Origin: an uncultured Legionella sp.
GTDB lineage: Bacteria; Pseudomonadota; Gammaproteobacteria; Legionellales; Legionellaceae
Direction of reading: 5' to 3'
Assembly: GCA_903885895.1 (NCBI GenBank)
Contig: CAISKC010000358.1
Span: 1-7,693, forward strand
Length of the DNA stretch: 7,693 bases
Part shown: in pieces, positions 6,620-7,693 of the stretch
Layout: each line of letters begins with the position of its first letter
Position numbering within the stretch: the first letter of the stretch is position 1
Position numbers and translations under genes: made by a program
The notes under the pieces: generated by a model
What the model was told of the DNA's origin: nothing
What the model saw: the letters and a program-made list of their open reading frames with translations, nothing else
The model's database searches: none

Positions 6620-7693
6620 ATGTTGTTTCTTCTTTACTTAAAACGCATTGCCATACCATTGCAATTTGCTTTGTTGGCTGCCTTTCTAGTGTGCATTACA
6701 GCATCCCCTACTATCATGGGATCAGTAATTTTGCTGAATCTCGCCCTATCTTATCTAGCATCGTTCAGTCTTGCTCAACAGCTTTTCAAAAAATTTGCAC
6801 CGCAATTGTCTCAAAAAAATAAATTGATTTTATCAGTCATACTCAGCACCCTCACGGGGATCGCTTCTGAAATCATCTTGTTACCTCATCTATTTCTATT
6901 TTTCAATGCACTACCTTTGGCTGCTTCACTGACCTTCTTAAGCCTAACTGTCTTTTTAATAACATTCGAACTATTGATTCATATCCCCAAACTTCATCTG
7001 GGCGATCATTACTCTTTGACCAAACTCATACTACATCCCCATAGTAGCATGCGTAGATTAGCACGCATGTTAAAACCAGGGATAGAATCTTTGAAATTAA
7101 CAGATTCTGATCGAAACGAATTGATGACTAGGCAACAAGAAGCCATTGCGGAATTACCTCCAAACGCTATCATTGATGATGTAGCGCTGTACCGAAAGCA
7201 CTTTGCACTAGAAACACAGCGTGTAGCAGAAGAAAATAGAACGAAGCCTCTCACAGCGCTCGAAAAGAAAATGCAGCCATTCAATATCAAAACACAAGCA
7301 TTGGATAATACTCGCGAAGAAGCGGGTCGCTTAGAAGCGGATTATCTAGCCACACTCACAGTAGTACAACAAACGGCCTATCGAGCATACCGGGCACTCA
7401 CTGTCGATCTCTCCCCTCCCTACGCAGAATGCCCAAGCAGCGGTGAGAGCACCAATGATACACCTCTTGAGCAATTTGTCATCGTTGAAAAAAGATTCGC
7501 GAATAATGGCGCGTGTGTACCCAATAAAACATATTTTTGGCACAATACAACAGGTTTTCGACCTTTGTTTTCTATGCGTGATCCCTATAACAGAGAAATG
7601 GAACCTACCGTACCAGCGGATCGTGACTCGTTCATTGCCCCACGTGACGAAGAGGGCAAACAAGCTGACTACTATTACCACACGTATACCACC
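6620..7693 (+). CDS. Paralog B: uncharacterised four-segment membrane protein (3' end outside window)
   Basis: An uninterrupted frame of 358 codons runs from the ATG at 6620 to the last base, with no stop in view. It is homologous to the protein at 4815-6374. Hydrophobic segments lie at about 12-28, 32-52, 68-89 and 97-120, with basic residues at the N-terminus (LKR) and in the 53-68 loop, giving the same N-in/C-in prediction. Shared blocks are LFLFFNALPLA (91-101), SLTKLIL (132-138), AIIDDVALY (183-191), YRAYR (254-258), SPPYAEC (265-271), FVIVEKR (286-292), KTYFW (303-307), GFRPLF (312-317), RDSFIA (335-340) and HTY (354-356). It lacks the ~46-residue insertion of paralog A; its tail is not visible. 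The Shine-Dalgarno is weak (TGGG, 6610-6613, 6 nt before ATG). A TTG at 6623 would align one residue better with paralog A and is an alternative start. Function unknown. Confidence 0.82.
   Translation, partial: MLFLLYLKRIAIPLQFALLAAFLVCITASPTIMGSVILLNLALSYLASFSLAQQLFKKFAPQLSQKNKLILSVILSTLTGIASEIILLPHLFLFFNALPLAASLTFLSLTVFLITFELLIHIPKLHLGDHYSLTKLILHPHSSMRRLARMLKPGIESLKLTDSDRNELMTRQQEAIAELPPNAIIDDVALYRKHFALETQRVAEENRTKPLTALEKKMQPFNIKTQALDNTREEAGRLEADYLATLTVVQQTAYRAYRALTVDLSPPYAECPSSGESTNDTPLEQFVIVEKRFANNGACVPNKTYFWHNTTGFRPLFSMRDPYNREMEPTVPADRDSFIAPRDEEGKQADYYYHTYTT

Noticed and set aside
7346..7681. 111-codon minus-strand frame near the right edge
   Set aside because: It is antisense to the conserved SPPYAEC/EKR region of paralog B, whose sense frame is open and homologous to paralog A.
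1..7693. tRNA, rRNA, CRISPR array, transposase or integrase genes
   Set aside because: None seen: the gaps are short and explained by promoters and palindromes, and no regularly spaced direct repeats or tRNA-like folds were found by eye.

Overview
The window looks like chromosomal DNA from a moderately AT-rich gammaproteobacterium. Two complete or near-complete housekeeping genes fill the left 4.6 kb: the 3' part of a class A penicillin-binding protein gene (mrcA/PBP1A) and a full-length aconitase A gene (acnA). The right 3.1 kb holds two unassigned membrane-anchored proteins that are divergent paralogs of each other. The intergenic gaps hold long imperfect palindromes that look like dispersed repeats. 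This mix (gammaproteobacterial core genes, paralogous lineage-type membrane proteins, palindromic intergenic repeats) would fit a host-associated relative of Legionella/Coxiella, but that placement is inference and not proven by the sequence.

Layout, all genes on the + strand: (1) 1-1881 mrcA, 5'-truncated by the window edge; (2) 1921-4599 acnA, 39 nt behind mrcA with a strong Shine-Dalgarno and possibly partly co-transcribed; (3) 4600-4814 a gap with a clear sigma70-type promoter followed by a 68-nt inverted-repeat element in the presumed mRNA leader; (4) 4815-6374 paralog A, a 519-aa protein with four hydrophobic segments and a soluble C-terminal part; (5) 6375-6619 a gap with a second, unrelated ~110-nt palindrome and then a second promoter; (6) 6620-7693 paralog B, open to the right edge (358 residues visible).

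The most interesting part is 4609-7693. The two proteins share an architecture (short basic N-terminus, four membrane segments, helical linker, then a module with YRAYR, SPPYAEC, EKR, KT-F/Y-x-W and GF-x-PLF motifs). Their promoters are also recognisably homologous, each with a 10-bp-spaced direct repeat (GATAAT, then GATAAT or GACAAT) running into the -35 box. So the duplicated unit was promoter plus gene, and the two copies have since diverged in codon choice while keeping key residues. I do not recognise the family. A secreted-effector role, and a degenerate U-box-like fold for the C-terminal module, are offered only as hypotheses.
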